Part shown: in pieces, positions 1-8,066 of the stretch
Position numbering within the stretch: position 1 is the stretch's first letter
Layout of the letters: every line of letters starts with the position of its first letter
Assembly: GCA_001782975.1 (NCBI GenBank)
Contig: MFQD01000018.1
Location: 9,658-39,804, forward strand
Length of the DNA stretch: 30,147 nt
Source of the DNA: Candidatus Magasanikbacteria bacterium RIFCSPHIGHO2_02_FULL_50_9b
GTDB taxonomy: Bacteria > Patescibacteriota > Patescibacteriia > Magasanikbacterales > 2-02-FULL-50-9b
Direction of reading: 5' to 3'
The notes under the pieces: generated by a model
Seen by the model: the letters and a program-made list of their open reading frames with translations, nothing else
The model's database searches: none
Told to the model about the DNA's origin: nothing
Position numbers and translations under genes: made by a program

Positions 1-7
1 TTTTGCC

Positions 8-1840
8 ATGTTTTTGTCCCTTGTTTTGAAGTTCTCCCAGTTTTTAGTTGTATGGGTTGCGTTTTTGGCCATCGCCGCATGGACCGGCGCGCCGCTTGCA
101 GCCGCGGCAGAACATTTCGCCGGCCGGCCGCTTTCGTATGAAGTCGTGGTGCGACTGTATTTGTTGTGGACGTTGCTGTTGGTGTGTGGCACGTATGTTG
201 CGTTTGGGATGGTGCGCAGTCGACCACTCCTTTCGCGCCGTACCGCCGTGGCGGCATGCGCGGTTTTTGCCGCGCTAATTTTTGTCTCTGCATTCGACAC
301 CACGTGGTCCATAACCGAAGAAGCTTCGTGGATTAAATACCCAACGGCGCTGGCATTAATTTTAACTGGCGCACTATTTTGGTTTGGTGCGATGCGTGTG
401 CACGAACGCTTCACGCGCATAATATTTTTGGTACTTGGCGCGGGTAGTATTTTTGCGGCGCTTGATGAATTATTTATGATTCACGAACGAATCGGCGCCG
501 GTGGGAATGGTGATGCAGTGACGTTTATCTACGGGATCATCGGTGTTGGCGTGTTGGCATTCGTGTGGCGCAGCGTTCGCCATTTAATTGCGCGGCCGCA
601 TTGGCAACGGGGATTGTGGATTATTTTTTTCGGTATGCTGTTATTTGTACTCGCCACAATTTTTGATACGTTTGATTTTGCCGCGCATGCTTTGGTGCGG
701 CGTGCGGCGTTGTGGTGGTTGGAACATAATTATGAATTTGGCCACGCGTGGGAAATGATTTGGTCGCCGAAATTTTTTCTCAACGCGTGGGAAGAATTTT
801 TTGAATTTATAGCGTCGGCATTTTTTGCGTATGGCGCCGCAGTAATTGTTGCGGGTGAATTTCGCAGTCGCGTAGTGAACGCTGCGGCGGCGCACCGCGC
901 ATATCCGCGCTGCAGTGTTGCGCTCGTGAGCACGATGACTACTCTGTGTCTTATGCTCGTGGCCACCACCATCGTCACGCAACCACCGGGTCTACTTGCA
1001 AACAACGCGTACGCTGCAACACGTATCGCCGATGAGCGCGATGGTTTATTTCACACGGATGATTTGGATTTTCATCCGTTGCACGGCGTTGCTGTTGCAA
1101 ATGAATCTGCGGCGTGGCAGCACAAAACGCCGCGTGCGTCCGGTGCATTTTTAATTGATGTGCGTGACGCTATACAGCGTGTGCCTGATAGCACACAATT
1201 GTTGCGCGATGCAGATAGTGTTGCGTTTACCACGAGTACGCTGTACGTTTCTGATAGTAGCCAAGGCCGTATATTTGCACGCGATATGAAAAGTGGCGAA
1301 TGGCGCACTGTGCCGGTTGGCGAAAATTTTCCGCGCCATCCGGAAGGTTTGAGTGTGAGCGCGAGCGGCATCATTACGGTGTTAGACGAAAGCGCGCGTT
1401 CCATTTCACACATCACACCAAGCGGCCGTGTTACCGTTGAAAAACCAACGCACAAAAAATTTGTGGCGCCCGAAGGAATTGTGTGGCATCCGCAACTCAA
1501 AAAATTTGTGATTACGGATGACGTAAGTGGCACGATTTTTTTGTACGAACCCAACAAACCGCTCATGGTGTGCGCGGATAATTCAAGCGGTTTGCGCGCG
1601 CCAGAAGATGTGGCCGTAACGCCAAGCGGGAATATCATTGTCTCCGACAATGGCAGTCGCAGTATTTTTATTTTCGATACAGCGTGTCACAAGATTCGCA
1701 CGCTGCAATTTAATCCGTTGTATCGCGATGTGCAAGGTGTTGCTGTGAATGCGGCTGGCGATATTTACATCGTCACGGCGAATGGTTTCGACAACAAAAG
1801 TTTTATGCCAAGCATGGTGTGGAAGATCGTGAATCCGTGA
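8..1840 (+). CDS. Multi-pass membrane protein with C-terminal beta-propeller (NHL/SMP-30-like)
   Basis: The 610-residue protein has two parts. Residues 1 to about 330 hold roughly eight or nine hydrophobic helices (for example near 10-30, 46-68, 110-130, 135-155, 170-187, 203-225, 268-285 and 305-325), joined by short loops with Asp/Glu/His-rich stretches such as DELFMIHER. Residues 340-610 are soluble and carry repeated blade-like strings (FPRHPEGLSVSASG, KFVAPEGIVWHP, RAPEDVAVTPSGNIIVSDNG, VQGVAVNAAGDIYIV), typical of NHL or SMP-30 propellers. The propeller probably sits outside the membrane. The ATG at 8 is the first Met and leads straight into a hydrophobic helix, but the upstream region lies outside the window. 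Its stop codon almost touches the tRNA promoter. Function is unknown; a sensor or carbohydrate/ligand-binding role would be guesswork. Confidence 0.75.
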   Translation: MFLSLVLKFSQFLVVWVAFLAIAAWTGAPLAAAAEHFAGRPLSYEVVVRLYLLWTLLLVCGTYVAFGMVRSRPLLSRRTAVAACAVFAALIFVSAFDTTWSITEEASWIKYPTALALILTGALFWFGAMRVHERFTRIIFLVLGAGSIFAALDELFMIHERIGAGGNGDAVTFIYGIIGVGVLAFVWRSVRHLIARPHWQRGLWIIFFGMLLFVLATIFDTFDFAAHALVRRAALWWLEHNYEFGHAWEMIWSPKFFLNAWEEFFEFIASAFFAYGAAVIVAGEFRSRVVNAAAAHRAYPRCSVALVSTMTTLCLMLVATTIVTQPPGLLANNAYAATRIADERDGLFHTDDLDFHPLHGVAVANESAAWQHKTPRASGAFLIDVRDAIQRVPDSTQLLRDADSVAFTTSTLYVSDSSQGRIFARDMKSGEWRTVPVGENFPRHPEGLSVSASGIITVLDESARSISHITPSGRVTVEKPTHKKFVAPEGIVWHPQLKKFVITDDVSGTIFLYEPNKPLMVCADNSSGLRAPEDVAVTPSGNIIVSDNGSRSIFIFDTACHKIRTLQFNPLYRDVQGVAVNAAGDIYIVTANGFDNKSFMPSMVWKIVNP

Positions 1841-1869
1841 TTGAAAAATATTTCAAGAGATGATAGAGT
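1841..1869 (+). promoter_or_regulatory. Promoter of tRNA-Ile
   Basis: TTGAAA (1841-1846), a 17-nt spacer and TAGAGT (1864-1869) lie 14 nt before the mature tRNA 5' end. The -35 box begins directly after the stop codon of the preceding gene. Confidence 0.6.
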
Positions 1870-1883
1870 TTGTTCGCTGACGC

Positions 1884-1957
1884 GGGCCCGTAGCTTAGTT
1901 GGTTAAAGCACAGTGCTTATAACGCTGGGATCGATGGTTCGAATCCATCCGGGCCTA
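1884..1957 (+). tRNA. tRNA-Ile (anticodon UAU)
   Basis: A complete cloverleaf can be drawn: acceptor GGGCCCG with CGGGCCT (first pair G-U), D stem GCTT/AAGC, anticodon stem CAGTG/CGCTG, loop CTTATAA giving anticodon UAU, variable loop GGATC, T stem GATGG/CCATC with TTCGAAT loop, discriminator A at 1957. CCA is not encoded. UAU reads AUA directly. Most bacteria decode AUA with a lysidine-modified CAU tRNA, so this is the less common solution. It has its own promoter and terminator, so it is a single-gene unit. Confidence 0.93.
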
Positions 1958-1960
1958 TAT

Positions 1961-1996
1961 AAAAATTCCTGACAATCATGTCAGGAATTTTTATAT
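1961..1996 (+). terminator. Terminator of tRNA-Ile
   Basis: A perfect 14-bp stem (AAAAATTCCTGACA with TGTCAGGAATTTTT) and a 4-nt loop ATCA; the right arm ends in the T-tract. It begins three bases after the discriminator base. Confidence 0.85.
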
Positions 1997-2154
1997 TTGT
2001 GCGGAGGATGGATTCGAAGACAGCGCGCGCGTCCGAGCAAGTGCAGGACGCGTGGCGCGCTGGCCGGATTTTGACGCGAGATGCTTCGCGTCAAAATCGA
2101 ATCCATCCGGGCCTGCGAGCGTCCATGGCGAGCAGGCGAATCCATCCATGCTAC
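1997..2154. repeat. Foldback element bounded by copies of the tRNA T-arm
   Basis: GGATGGATTCGA (2006-2017) is the reverse complement of TCGAATCCATCC (2097-2108), giving a 12-bp outer stem. Inside are two more stems: 2023-2034 with 2046-2051 plus 2055-2060 (12 bp, 3-nt bulge) and 2067-2079 with 2086-2098 (13 bp, 6-nt loop). The outer arms equal the T-arm of the tRNA just upstream. The 18-mer TCGAATCCATCCGGGCCT at 1939-1956 recurs exactly at 2097-2114, and CGAATCCATCC recurs again at 2137-2147. It may be a remnant of integration at the tRNA 3' end, or a tRNA-derived foldback element or RNA. No integrase is nearby. The structure is seen directly; the origin is inferred. Confidence 0.6.
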
Positions 2155-2183
2155 TTGTTTTTTAAAACACCACGCGCTATCAT
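2155..2183 (+). promoter_or_regulatory. Promoter of the 2240 gene
   Basis: TTGTTT (2155-2160), 17-nt spacer, TATCAT (2178-2183), followed by a leader of about 50 nt to the ATG. Confidence 0.5.
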
Positions 2184-2239
2184 GTTCGCGGTCTGTGCAA
2201 CAACAAACACAACATTTTGTACAACACCAAAGGAGCGGT

Positions 2240-2722
2240 ATGATCACATTCGGGACAGAAGCGGGGACGGGAGTGACGGCAGTTCAAGAGCCGGTGCATC
2301 GAATCGAAGCGCATTGGGACGCGAAGAATTTCAAGGTTTCCATCACCCGTTCGCATGTGGTGGTGATCAAGAGCAATACCACCGGTGCAACGCTCGCGAT
2401 TTGCAGGCAGTCGCGTGGCTGGTGGAAGTTGCGCTACACGTTGAAGTGGAAGCGTGAACATGGATTCGGTGGCGGGCGCGTCAGCGGCGAGGTAGTGCTT
2501 TCCACGGCACAGCTCGTGCGGGCGTTCGACTTACAGGATTATTATGATCCGCTGTTTGAACCAAATGCCTTGTGTCGGCGCATCGACGATCATCTCACGG
2601 TTCCTGCGTGGCGCGGTCAGGTTGCGAACGGCGTGCCCTGCATCTCGATCCGATTGTCGCCTCGTCTGCGCGATCCAGTACGCGAGCTCATCAATCGAAA
2701 CGCAGCACTCGTGCGCGCGTGA
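2240..2722 (+). CDS. Hypothetical protein, high-GC class
   Basis: The 160-residue protein begins at the ATG at 2240, which follows an AGGAG site by four bases. A longer reading frame reaches back to 2081 but has no ribosome-binding site and would run through the foldback element and promoter. The protein looks soluble: a beta-rich N-terminal half with basic and aromatic residues (RGWWKLRYTLKWKREHG) and a C-terminal part with RLSPRLRDPVRELINRN. I do not recognise a family. Its GC-rich codon choice and strong Shine-Dalgarno site resemble the genes at 8086, 11737, 13782 and 30097 and differ from the leaderless genes nearby. It has its own promoter and terminator. Confidence 0.7.
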   Translation: MITFGTEAGTGVTAVQEPVHRIEAHWDAKNFKVSITRSHVVVIKSNTTGATLAICRQSRGWWKLRYTLKWKREHGFGGGRVSGEVVLSTAQLVRAFDLQDYYDPLFEPNALCRRIDDHLTVPAWRGQVANGVPCISIRLSPRLRDPVRELINRNAALVRA

Positions 2723-2731
2723 GCACAACTG

Positions 2732-2788
2732 GTTCGGCCTCTCGTCTGCACACACACCTGATGTGCACGAGCGGCCGGCCGTTTTTTT
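2732..2788 (+). terminator. Terminator of the 2240 gene
   Basis: GGCC-T-CTCGT-CT-GCACA (2736-2752) pairs with TGTGC-ACGAG-C-GGCC (2762-2776), with a further GGCCG and then seven T residues (2782-2788). Confidence 0.75.
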
Positions 2789-2799
2789 AACAAAATTAA

Positions 2800-3933
2800 T
2801 TACCCGCGCATTTTTGCACGCAGCACATTGACCACGCGTGCAGTCGCATCCGCGAGCGCAAAGCCACCAAGCGTTGACGTCGTGCGCCCAACGCCACCAG
2901 TTGTTTCTGAAAAACCACTGACGAGCGCAGACGCCGAATACGGTTTTTGTGCGTCAACGATAACAGAAATGTCGTCGCCTTTTTCAAAAATTAATGCAAA
3001 CACTTTAACGCCCGGCGCCGTGTAAATTAATTCGTCGATAAAATCATGCAAGTCGCGTTCAGTCGCACCGGCGCGCACAAAGTCGTCGCGCGTGAGCGAA
3101 CTCCACATGAGCGGCTGTTGCGGATCAGATTGCAAATGCGACAGCACCGCACCCCACAATTTGAGCGCAGCGATCGATCGTTGTCGATACAAATGGTGCA
3201 CGACGAGCTCGCGATCTGCGCCAAGTGAAATGAGTGCGCTTGCGGTTTGCAAGGTGCGCGCGTTGACGGCGTTAAATTTGAAACTGCGCGTCGCGGCAAT
3301 GACGCCGGTGAGCAGTAGTTGTGCCGTTGGTTGCGTGATGTCCGCATGCGTGTCGCGAAAAATCGCATACACAACTTCAGCAACGCTCGTGCAAGTGATG
3401 TCAACCAGATTGAGGTGGCCAAACTGTTCGTTCGCCGCAGCACAATCAATGTTGATGATTGGTACTGCATTAAACAGCGCGGTGTTTTGCGTGTATGCGT
3501 CGCCGAGCGATGCAAGATCGGGCGCGCCAATCGCAATGATCGCATCGAAACGAAATTCAGACGTGTGTGTCACAACATTCGCCGCAGTCACCACACCGAT
3601 GTTTGGTGTCAGATGAAAGGTGAGTGTGCCGTCAACTAATTCGTGGCGAACATTTTGAACGCCGGTCGAACCCACTGCAACTGAAATTGAAAAATCATGC
3701 AGCTGCCCCGCAGACGCATCGATGCTCGATGTTGCGGGGATAAATTTCAGCGCGCTTGGTTGCGCGTAGTTCGAGGAAACGATTGTCGCCTGCGCGCTGC
3801 GGTGCTTCACCCATTCGGCAATTGCGCACGCAGACACGATTTCGTCATGATTTGGCTGCGGACGCACAACAACGAGCACGTTGTGTGCCGATTTAAGTGC
3901 CTGCTCAAATTGTTGGATGTCTGTTAGTGCCAT
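2800..3933 (-). CDS. DHH-family phosphoesterase relative with degenerate active site
   Basis: The 377-residue protein has the layout of NrnA/RecJ-like DHH-DHHA1 phosphoesterases, which degrade nanoRNA, pAp or cyclic dinucleotides with metal help. The N-terminal motif, usually PDGDALGS, reads PNHDEIVS (residues 27-34). The following block is AIGAPDLASLGD (134-145). The DHH motif itself reads IDCAAANEQFG (162-172), so both His residues are lost while the downstream N-x-x-FG is kept. Near the C-terminus the usual GG-x-H-x-x-A-x-G substrate loop reads TGGVGRTTSTLGG, without the His. The fold is probably kept and the metal site lost. A binding or regulatory role is possible but not shown. It is transcribed alone from a well-formed promoter and converges on the 2240 gene. 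Confidence 0.8.
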   Translation of the reverse strand: MALTDIQQFEQALKSAHNVLVVVRPQPNHDEIVSACAIAEWVKHRSAQATIVSSNYAQPSALKFIPATSSIDASAGQLHDFSISVAVGSTGVQNVRHELVDGTLTFHLTPNIGVVTAANVVTHTSEFRFDAIIAIGAPDLASLGDAYTQNTALFNAVPIINIDCAAANEQFGHLNLVDITCTSVAEVVYAIFRDTHADITQPTAQLLLTGVIAATRSFKFNAVNARTLQTASALISLGADRELVVHHLYRQRSIAALKLWGAVLSHLQSDPQQPLMWSSLTRDDFVRAGATERDLHDFIDELIYTAPGVKVFALIFEKGDDISVIVDAQKPYSASALVSGFSETTGGVGRTTSTLGGFALADATARVVNVLRAKMRG

Positions 3934-3970
3934 GTTTTTTGGCTAAAATTAGCCTGAAATAGGATTTGTT

Positions 3971-3999
3971 ATCATACGAGATTTTGTTGTTTTGGTCAA
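3971..3999 (-). promoter_or_regulatory. Promoter of the DHH-like gene
   Basis: On the minus strand TTGACC (3994-3999), 17-nt spacer, TATGAT (3971-3976). The short leader contains the inverted repeat GGCTAATTTTAGCC (3941-3954) and no clear Shine-Dalgarno site before the ATG at 3933. Confidence 0.7.
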
Positions 4000-4145
4000 G
4001 TGTTTTGTTGTACAGGCGCAGACTTACACTATTATTTTCGTTAATGTAGCAAAAAAAGAGCGGTTTTGGCGAGTATTTGTTAAGTTTGTATGGCTGGACT
4101 TGACAGATTAAAACAATTTGCGTGCAATGAGTGATGGAGTCGCAA

Positions 4146-4214
4146 GGGTGGTGTGCGCACTTTCTGAAGCGCGTTGCTGGCCTCTCGCGCGGGAAGAAAG
4201 TGCGCACACCACCC
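4146..4214. repeat. Perfect 20-bp inverted repeat upstream of valS
   Basis: GGGTGGTGTGCGCACTTTCT (4146-4165) is the exact reverse complement of 4195-4214. The 29-nt centre contains a second stem, GCGCG (4169-4173) with CGCGC (4186-4190). No T-tract follows on either strand, so it is not a simple terminator. It lies upstream of the valS promoter, in the 341-nt gap between the divergent DHH-like gene and valS. The rest of that gap holds only the two promoters. Confidence 0.85.
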
Positions 4215-4231
4215 TCCCACTTGATTGCCCC

Positions 4232-4260
4232 TTGTCGCAAACTATTTTTTCCGTTACCAT
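4232..4260 (+). promoter_or_regulatory. Promoter of valS
   Basis: TTGTCG (4232-4237), 17-nt spacer, TACCAT (4255-4260). The ATG at 4275 lies 14 nt after the -10 box, so the mRNA leader is under about 10 nt. The same box types occur before tyrS. Confidence 0.65.
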
Positions 4261-4274
4261 ATCCATACCTTTAT

Positions 4275-6977
4275 ATGCACGAAATGCCAAAGGCCTACGA
4301 GCCGCAGCAATTTGAAGACGACACCTATGCGCGATGGGAGCAGAGCGGCGCATTTATTCCGGAGAATTTGTCTGATTTTGAAACACGTGAACCGTATACG
4401 ATTGTGGTGCCGCCGCCAAACGCAACTGGCACGCTGCACATTGGTCATGCAACCATGCTCGCGATCGAAGACTCGCTCATTCGCTATCAGCGCATGAACG
4501 GCAAGCGCGCGCTCTGGGTTCCGGGAACAGATCACGCCGCACTTGCGACGCAAAATAAAGTTGAAAAAGATATTTTTAAAGCAGAGGGCGTGACGCGTCA
4601 CGATTTGGGTCGCGATGAATTGCTCCGTCGCATCGATGCGTTTGTCGAAAGCAAACGCGATCGTATCAAATTTCAGTTTCGCAAAATGGGCGCGTCGCTT
4701 GATTGGTCGCGCGAAGCGTTCACGCTTGACGCGCCGCGGTCGCTCGCTGTGCGTACCGTGTTTAAAAAAATGTACGACGATGGTTTGATCTATCGCGGCA
4801 ATCGGGTGATCAATTGGTGTTCGCGGTGCGCATCAACATTGTCAGACGATGAAGTGGAATCAAAAACGCGAACCGCGACACTCTATTTTTTTAAGTACGA
4901 TCGCGCGTTTCCAATTACCATTGCATCAACGCAACCAGAAACTAAATTGGGTGACACAGCGGTTGCGGTGCATCCGAGCGATGAACGATACGCGGCGTTT
5001 GTTAACAAAAACTTTACCGTCGCATTTGGTGGCGTTGGTGGTGCTGCATTGACACTGCGCGTGATAGCCGATCACGCTGTTGAAAAAGAATTTGGCACCG
5101 GCGCGCTGGGCGTGACGCCGGCGCACAGCATGGTTGATTATCAAATGTCGTTGCAACACGATTTGCCGCTCGCACATATCATCGGTGAAGATGGGCGCAT
5201 GACTGAAGCGGCGGGTCACGAGTACGCGGGTTTGACGACGAATGAGGCGCGCGAAAAAGTGGTGGCATGGTTGCGCGCGGAACGGTTGATTGAAAAAGAG
5301 GAAGAGATTGAGCAAAATGTGCCGATCTGTTCGCGATGTGACACAGAAATAATTCCATTGCCAAAGTTGCAGTGGTTTGTGGCGGTGAATAAAAAATTTA
5401 AATTTCAGCAATCGTCGCGCCACGCGGTTGTAGGTATTGCGGCTGGTGCAGAAGTGACGCTCAAAGAAACGATGCGTCATGTGGTTGCGACTGATCAAAT
5501 TTCAATCATTCCTGAGCGGTTTGGAAAAACATATTTTCATTGGATTGAAAATTTGCGCGACTGGTGCATTTCGCGTCAGATTTGGTACGGCCATCGGATT
5601 CCAGTTTGGTATTGCGCGTCGTGTCCGGATCCGATCGTGTCGACCGACGAGGTGGTCGTGTGTCCGACGTGCAGCGGTGCGGTTGCGCAAGATCCGGACG
5701 TGCTCGACACATGGTTTTCATCCGGCACATGGACATTTTCAACGCTTGGGTGGCCGAATGATAACGGCGATCTCGCGACATATCATCCGACTGACGTGCT
5801 TGAAACTGGCTATGATATTTTGGCGTGTTGGGTCTCGCGTATGATTTTGTTAACCACATACGCGCTTGGTGAAGTTCCGTTTCGCACCGTTTATTTGCAT
5901 GGACTGGTGCGTGATGCCGATGGACGCAAAATGTCAAAATCAATTGGAAACGTGATTGATCCGTTGGACGTTGCGCCGAAATATGGAACTGACGCCGTGC
6001 GTTTGGCGCTGCTTCTCGGACAGACGCCGGGAAATGATTCACGCATGTCTGAAGAAAAAATCGCGGGCTTCAGAAATTTCACGAACAAGTTGTGGAATAT
6101 TTCGCGATATATTTTTTCACAGGTTGTCGGCAGTGGCACTTATCAGCGCTTAATTACTGAAAGTGATTTAACCAACGCCGAATTAACGACGCTCGACAAA
6201 TGGATTCTGTCGCGATTTGCCGCGGTTGCGCGCGCGTTCAGCGAGGCGATTGAGAAATTTGAATTTTCGCGTGCCGGCGAAGTTTTGCGCGACTTCACCT
6301 GGAATGAATTTGCGGATTGGTATCTTGAGGGAGCAAAAGTTGAGGGCGGCAAACACGACGTGCTCCATTATGTGCTGCAAAATTTGTTAAAACTGTGGCA
6401 TCCATATATGCCGTTTGTGACTGAAGTGATTTGGCAGTCAGCGTACGCGCGCGGTGCTGACGATTTTTTGATGGTCGCGTCGTGGCCGGACTATGGCGCG
6501 ATGGCATTGTATCCAGAAGCAGAACGTGAGTTCGAGCGGGCGCAGCGGGTGATCACGGCCGTGCGCGCGATGCGGAGTGATTTTGGTGTGCCTGCGAGCG
6601 CCGTTGTTCCGGTTACGGTTGTGTCGCCGAAATACGCACCGGTCTTGGCCGAGCAGAAATTGGTGATCGAGCGGCTGGGGCGATGCACGCTGCTGTTTGC
6701 TGATGCGGCGCCTGACGGGCAGCTCGCGAGCGTGATTGAAGAGGGTGTTGTTGCGATTCCGCGCATTGAGGCCGCCGGGTCGCCAGATGCGGCGATTCGG
6801 CTTGCGACAGAACGCGACGAGGTGGCGCATTATATTGAAGCGGTGCGCGCGAAATTGTCGAACGATGAATTTGTGGGGCGTGCGCCGGCAGCGGTGGTCG
6901 AGCGCGAGCGTGCAAAATTGGACGAGGCTGTGGAACGGTTGGGGATTATTGATGCGCGGCTTGGGCGGGGTGGTTGA
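4275..6977 (+). CDS. valS: Valyl-tRNA synthetase
   Basis: Charges tRNA-Val with valine in the cytoplasm. The 900-residue protein has the class I signatures: HIGH in GTLHIGHA (residues 55-58), the valyl-specific PPPNATG just before it, the editing domain with WEQ-type N-terminal start and EFGTGALGVTPAH, a Cys-rich insertion (CSRCDTEI, CASCPDP and CPTCSG), KMSKS in DGRKMSKSIGN (about 552), the anticodon-binding domain, and a C-terminal coiled coil (VEAVRAKLSNDEFVGRAP to ERLGIIDARL). The frame stays open upstream to 4131, but that extension would cross the inverted repeat and promoter. ATG 4275 (MHEMPKAYEP) fits the promoter; ATG 4284 is an alternative. It is transcribed as a single gene. Confidence 0.95.
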   Translation: MHEMPKAYEPQQFEDDTYARWEQSGAFIPENLSDFETREPYTIVVPPPNATGTLHIGHATMLAIEDSLIRYQRMNGKRALWVPGTDHAALATQNKVEKDIFKAEGVTRHDLGRDELLRRIDAFVESKRDRIKFQFRKMGASLDWSREAFTLDAPRSLAVRTVFKKMYDDGLIYRGNRVINWCSRCASTLSDDEVESKTRTATLYFFKYDRAFPITIASTQPETKLGDTAVAVHPSDERYAAFVNKNFTVAFGGVGGAALTLRVIADHAVEKEFGTGALGVTPAHSMVDYQMSLQHDLPLAHIIGEDGRMTEAAGHEYAGLTTNEAREKVVAWLRAERLIEKEEEIEQNVPICSRCDTEIIPLPKLQWFVAVNKKFKFQQSSRHAVVGIAAGAEVTLKETMRHVVATDQISIIPERFGKTYFHWIENLRDWCISRQIWYGHRIPVWYCASCPDPIVSTDEVVVCPTCSGAVAQDPDVLDTWFSSGTWTFSTLGWPNDNGDLATYHPTDVLETGYDILACWVSRMILLTTYALGEVPFRTVYLHGLVRDADGRKMSKSIGNVIDPLDVAPKYGTDAVRLALLLGQTPGNDSRMSEEKIAGFRNFTNKLWNISRYIFSQVVGSGTYQRLITESDLTNAELTTLDKWILSRFAAVARAFSEAIEKFEFSRAGEVLRDFTWNEFADWYLEGAKVEGGKHDVLHYVLQNLLKLWHPYMPFVTEVIWQSAYARGADDFLMVASWPDYGAMALYPEAEREFERAQRVITAVRAMRSDFGVPASAVVPVTVVSPKYAPVLAEQKLVIERLGRCTLLFADAAPDGQLASVIEEGVVAIPRIEAAGSPDAAIRLATERDEVAHYIEAVRAKLSNDEFVGRAPAAVVERERAKLDEAVERLGIIDARLGRGG

Positions 6978-6991
6978 TGTTTTTAGCATGG

Positions 6992-7025
6992 TTGTAAATT
7001 GTATTACATTGTAATACAATTTACA
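6992..7025. promoter_or_regulatory. Perfect 33-bp palindrome containing a promoter
   Basis: TGTAAATTGTATTACA (6993-7008), a single T, and the exact reverse complement (7010-7025). Read on the plus strand it contains TTGTAA (6992-6997), 17-nt spacer, TACAAT (7015-7020), a good sigma-70-type promoter for the secreted-protein gene at 7075. By symmetry CTGTAA-N17-TACAAT is present on the minus strand. No T-tract follows, so an operator is more likely than a terminator. Confidence 0.75.
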
Positions 7026-7074
7026 GGGTAGAAAAAAAGACTCACGCACCGCGTGCCCGCAACATTAATCTTCT

Positions 7075-8046
7075 ATGAAACATTTCATCTTTTCGGCATT
7101 TGTATTTGCATTATTTATTGCAGCGCCAGTATTTGCTGCGGGCGGCGGAGGTGGCGGCGGCTCCGGAACGGTGAGTACGCCAATTATTTGTACAAAAGAC
7201 ACGTGGACGTGCGGCGAGTGGGGGCCATGTCTCCTGAGTGGCGTTCGGCAGCGCGCGTGCATGCTCGCAGATGACTGTCCGAGCGTAGTTGCGCCAAAGC
7301 CTGAAACAACAGAGGCGTGTATTTTGCCGATGACAGCGCCTACCCCCGCACCTGCACCAAAACCAGCCCCAGCTCCAGTTCCGGCTGCCGCGGCGCAATG
7401 GAAATTAAAATGCTTTCATTTAAAAACATTGCGCGCACGCATTGATTGCCGGCTCGCACTTCCGCACGATCAATTGGAAAAAGAAATCGCGGCAAAATAT
7501 CTGCCCGAAGAATGTCGATCAAAACCAGTTAAGCAACAAGCGGCGTGTGTGCAGCTGTATAAAAATTTTGGTCCGTGCTGGGACAGGGAAGGCGTCAGCC
7601 CGCGCATGGAATGCGCACGCGAGGTGATCGGGATGTCGAGTGAGAACATCGTCGACCTGTATCGCGAATGCAAAGATTTAAAAAGCAAAGAAAAAACAGC
7701 GTGCCTCGCCACGCAGCGCGAGAAACTGTTTGTCTACGCGAAATTTAAATTTTATGATCTGTCCGAATACGCCGAAGAATATCTGGAGGACGGAATCGTC
7801 ACGCGTAAAGCAGCCGTTGATTTCGTGACACAGATGGAAACAAAAAAACAACAGTTTAACAAAGCGGGAAATAATTTTGCCCGCCGCCTTGCCATTGCGA
7901 AAGAAGTGCGTGCAACGTGGGGCGCGTTTATGAAAAAAGTGAACTTAGGCGCGGTTGCCGGCGACCCGGTCGCGCGCGCGGAGCTGTATCAGGCAATGGA
8001 TGTGGAGATGGGGCAGACCCTTGCACAGTTGCTGGATTTGAAGTAG
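7075..8046 (+). CDS. Secreted Cys-rich protein with thrombospondin-1-like segment
   Basis: The 323-residue protein starts with a signal peptide (residues 1-21, ending PVFA before AGGG). After a Gly run comes a segment WTCGEWGPCLLSGVRQRACMLADDCP (written here in parts: WTCGEWGPC, GVRQRAC, DDCP) that matches the thrombospondin type-1 pattern seen in many CPR exported proteins. A Pro/Ala-rich spacer (about 87-105) leads to a helical C-terminal domain of about 210 residues with about eight Cys (CFHL, DCRL, EECR, CVQL, CWDR, CARE, ECKD, CLAT) that may form disulfides. It likely acts at the cell surface in adhesion or as a structural exoprotein; that role is inferred. Transcription probably starts at the palindromic promoter, with a leader of about 48 nt lacking a clear Shine-Dalgarno site. 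Confidence 0.75.
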   Translation: MKHFIFSAFVFALFIAAPVFAAGGGGGGGSGTVSTPIICTKDTWTCGEWGPCLLSGVRQRACMLADDCPSVVAPKPETTEACILPMTAPTPAPAPKPAPAPVPAAAAQWKLKCFHLKTLRARIDCRLALPHDQLEKEIAAKYLPEECRSKPVKQQAACVQLYKNFGPCWDREGVSPRMECAREVIGMSSENIVDLYRECKDLKSKEKTACLATQREKLFVYAKFKFYDLSEYAEEYLEDGIVTRKAAVDFVTQMETKKQQFNKAGNNFARRLAIAKEVRATWGAFMKKVNLGAVAGDPVARAELYQAMDVEMGQTLAQLLDLK

Positions 8047-8066
8047 GCTGCTAAATAGCAGGGCAA

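Noticed and set aside
2081..2239. Upstream extension of the 2240 gene
   Set aside because: It runs through the foldback element and promoter, while ATG 2240 has a well-placed AGGAG.
4131..4274. N-terminal extension of valS back to 4131
   Set aside because: It would cross the 20-bp inverted repeat and the promoter, and its residues do not resemble ValRS.
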